Below, piece after piece: positions 63,027-64,000 of a stretch of 64,000 nucleotides of DNA; position 1 is the first letter of the stretch; each line of letters opens with the position of its first letter. The stretch comes from Bradyrhizobium guangxiense (lineage in GTDB: Bacteria > Pseudomonadota > Alphaproteobacteria > Rhizobiales > Xanthobacteraceae): positions 6,044,501 through 6,108,500 of the forward strand of contig NZ_CP022219.1 in assembly GCF_004114915.1 (NCBI RefSeq), written 5' to 3'. The position numbers and the translations under genes were made by a program. The notes beneath the pieces were generated by a model, which did not search any database, was not told the DNA's origin, and saw only the letters and a list, made by a program, of their open reading frames with translations.

Positions 63027-63608
63027 CTACATCAGCTTGATGGCGATGACGAAGCCGAGCACCAGCGCCGCGGCACCGACCGCCACCACGAGACCGAGAT
63101 GCTTCTCGATCTTCACGCGGATCCAGTCGCCATAGCGGTTGAGCAGGATCGCGACGATGAAGAAGCGTCCGCCGCGCGCAACCACTGAGAACAGGACGAA
63201 CAAGAGCAGATTGTAGCCGGCAAAGCCCGAGGTGATGGTGACGAGCTTGTACGGGATCGGCGTCAGCCCCTTGAGCAGGATGATCACCGCGCCCCATTCG
63301 GCGTATTTGGCACGGAAGCCGTCGACCTGATCGCCGAGCCCGTAGAGCTGGATCAGCCAATGACCGAGCGAGTCGTAGAGCAGCGCACCGATGGCGTAGC
63401 CGAGAACCCCGCCGAGCACCGAGGTCACGGTACAGACGGCCGCATAGAGCCAGGCGCGCTGCGGGCGCGCCAGCGACATCGGGATCAGCATGACATCCGG
63501 CGGGACCGGAAAGAAGGAGCTTTCGGCGAAAGACACGATGCCCATGATCCAGAGCGCGTAGGGCTTGTGGGCGGCGTCGATGCACCAGTCGTAGATACGT
63601 TTCAGCAT
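63027..63608 (-). CDS. YqaA/DedA-like membrane protein
   Basis: The 193-residue membrane protein begins MLKRIYDWCIDAAHKPYALW. It carries the VTT/SNARE-associated type motif FAESSFFPVPPDVMLIPMSL and LKGLTPIPYKLVTITSGFAG, with four or five hydrophobic segments. Family proteins belong to the DedA lipid-scramblase-like group. The longer frame to 63716 runs out of conservation. It follows hisE by 67 bp. Confidence 0.85.
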   Translation of the reverse strand: MLKRIYDWCIDAAHKPYALWIMGIVSFAESSFFPVPPDVMLIPMSLARPQRAWLYAAVCTVTSVLGGVLGYAIGALLYDSLGHWLIQLYGLGDQVDGFRAKYAEWGAVIILLKGLTPIPYKLVTITSGFAGYNLLLFVLFSVVARGGRFFIVAILLNRYGDWIRVKIEKHLGLVVAVGAAALVLGFVIAIKLM

Positions 63609-63675
63609 GGCGCCGCGATGAAGCACCATGGGACGGATTTGTCCATCGCGAGTTTTGTGACGTTTTCGTCGCGCT

Positions 63676-64000
63676 TTAGTGGCGCTTGCGCGCCGCACGG
63701 CCCTCGAGCGCGACAATTGGCCGCCTGGCGGCCACGCGCGATGACGCGACCTTAGGCAGCTTCATCGACGATTTCGGCAGCTTCTCGGCGATGCCGAGCA
63801 TGTTTTCCCGCCGTGTCATCTCGCGCCAGACGTCCTCGGGGCGCACCCCGGCCGAGGCCCAGAGCACGGTGAGATTGTACAAGAGATCGGCGCTTTCCCG
63901 GATTACGGCGTCGGTGTCGCCATTGACCGCATCGATCACGACCTCGATCGCCTCTTCGGCGAGCTTCTTTGCCATTTTCGAGGGCCCGCGCTGAAACAGC
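63676..64000 (-). CDS. hisE: Phosphoribosyl-ATP diphosphatase (5' end cut by window edge)
   Basis: Reads leftwards from the right edge of the window; the visible part begins LFQRGPSKMAKKLAEEAIEV, followed by VIRESADLLYNLTVLWASAG and GVRPEDVWREMTRR, the all-alpha MazG-like HisE fold with its acidic metal-binding residues. HisE hydrolyses phosphoribosyl-ATP to phosphoribosyl-AMP in histidine synthesis. It is a separate gene here, not fused to hisI. The N-terminus is missing, and the last 30 or so residues (KVASSRVAARRPIVALEGRA) form a basic extension. Confidence 0.9.
   Translation of the reverse strand, partial: LFQRGPSKMAKKLAEEAIEVVIDAVNGDTDAVIRESADLLYNLTVLWASAGVRPEDVWREMTRRENMLGIAEKLPKSSMKLPKVASSRVAARRPIVALEGRAARKRH

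Overview
The window is GC-rich chromosomal DNA from an alphaproteobacterium, most likely Bradyrhizobium or a close relative. This rests on the gene families (GcvA-type LysR, DUF1127, DUF1488, GlsB, AtzG-like/amidase pair, many solute ABC transporters), on 4-bp ATGA operon overlaps, and on several families of intergenic palindromes typical of that group. No phage, insertion sequence, CRISPR, rRNA or tRNA gene was found, so it reads as ordinary chromosome rich in transport and catabolism. Both edges cut genes: a GNAT acetyltransferase on the left and hisE on the right.

Layout. 0-7 kb: GNAT, DUF1127, LysR regulator, carboxylate MFS symporter, a translationally coupled set of two amidohydrolases and a Rieske protein, and a stand-alone CinA-type deamidase. 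7-13 kb: DUF1488, a Gly-rich TPR lipoprotein-like protein, AMP nucleosidase, a two-gene type I secretion pair (HlyD adaptor and PrtD-like ABC ATPase) and GlsB. 13-22.5 kb: a dipeptide-type ABC operon with an amidase and a small AtzG-like partner embedded between its two ATPase genes, plus a second, divergent, paralogous binding protein. 22.6-32.8 kb: a CHASE2 adenylate cyclase, a 1692-residue FecR/VCBS adhesin with a type I secretion signal, a divergent LapG-like protease and an LprI-like periplasmic protein. 33-40 kb: a complete branched-chain-type ABC importer (livHMGF, livK) with an acyl-CoA ligase in the same operon. 40-46.5 kb: a two-gene ABC exporter, a periplasmic MBL hydrolase, an EamA exporter, a LigI-type amidohydrolase and a cupin. 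46.7-54 kb: an unknown protein, an M29 aminopeptidase, an adenylosuccinate-lyase-superfamily enzyme, a winged-helix/TPR regulator and three unknown proteins. 54-64 kb: two nitronate-monooxygenase-like flavoproteins, an acyl-CoA ligase, a thioesterase, an EamA transporter with a divergent AraC regulator, aspartate ammonia-lyase, a YqaA-type membrane protein and hisE.

The most interesting unit is at 22.6-31.4 kb. A secreted repeat adhesin sits back to back with a periplasmic protease of the family that releases LapA-type adhesins, and directly upstream of a membrane adenylate cyclase. The only type I secretion pair in the window lies 12 kb away. Together they suggest a Lap-like attach/release system in which a CHASE2 cyclase could supply the signal. 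The function is inferred from families and position, not shown.

Among small-molecule systems, the dpp-amidase operon looks built to import and hydrolyse amide-bearing compounds, and the liv-ligase operon to import and CoA-activate an organic acid.
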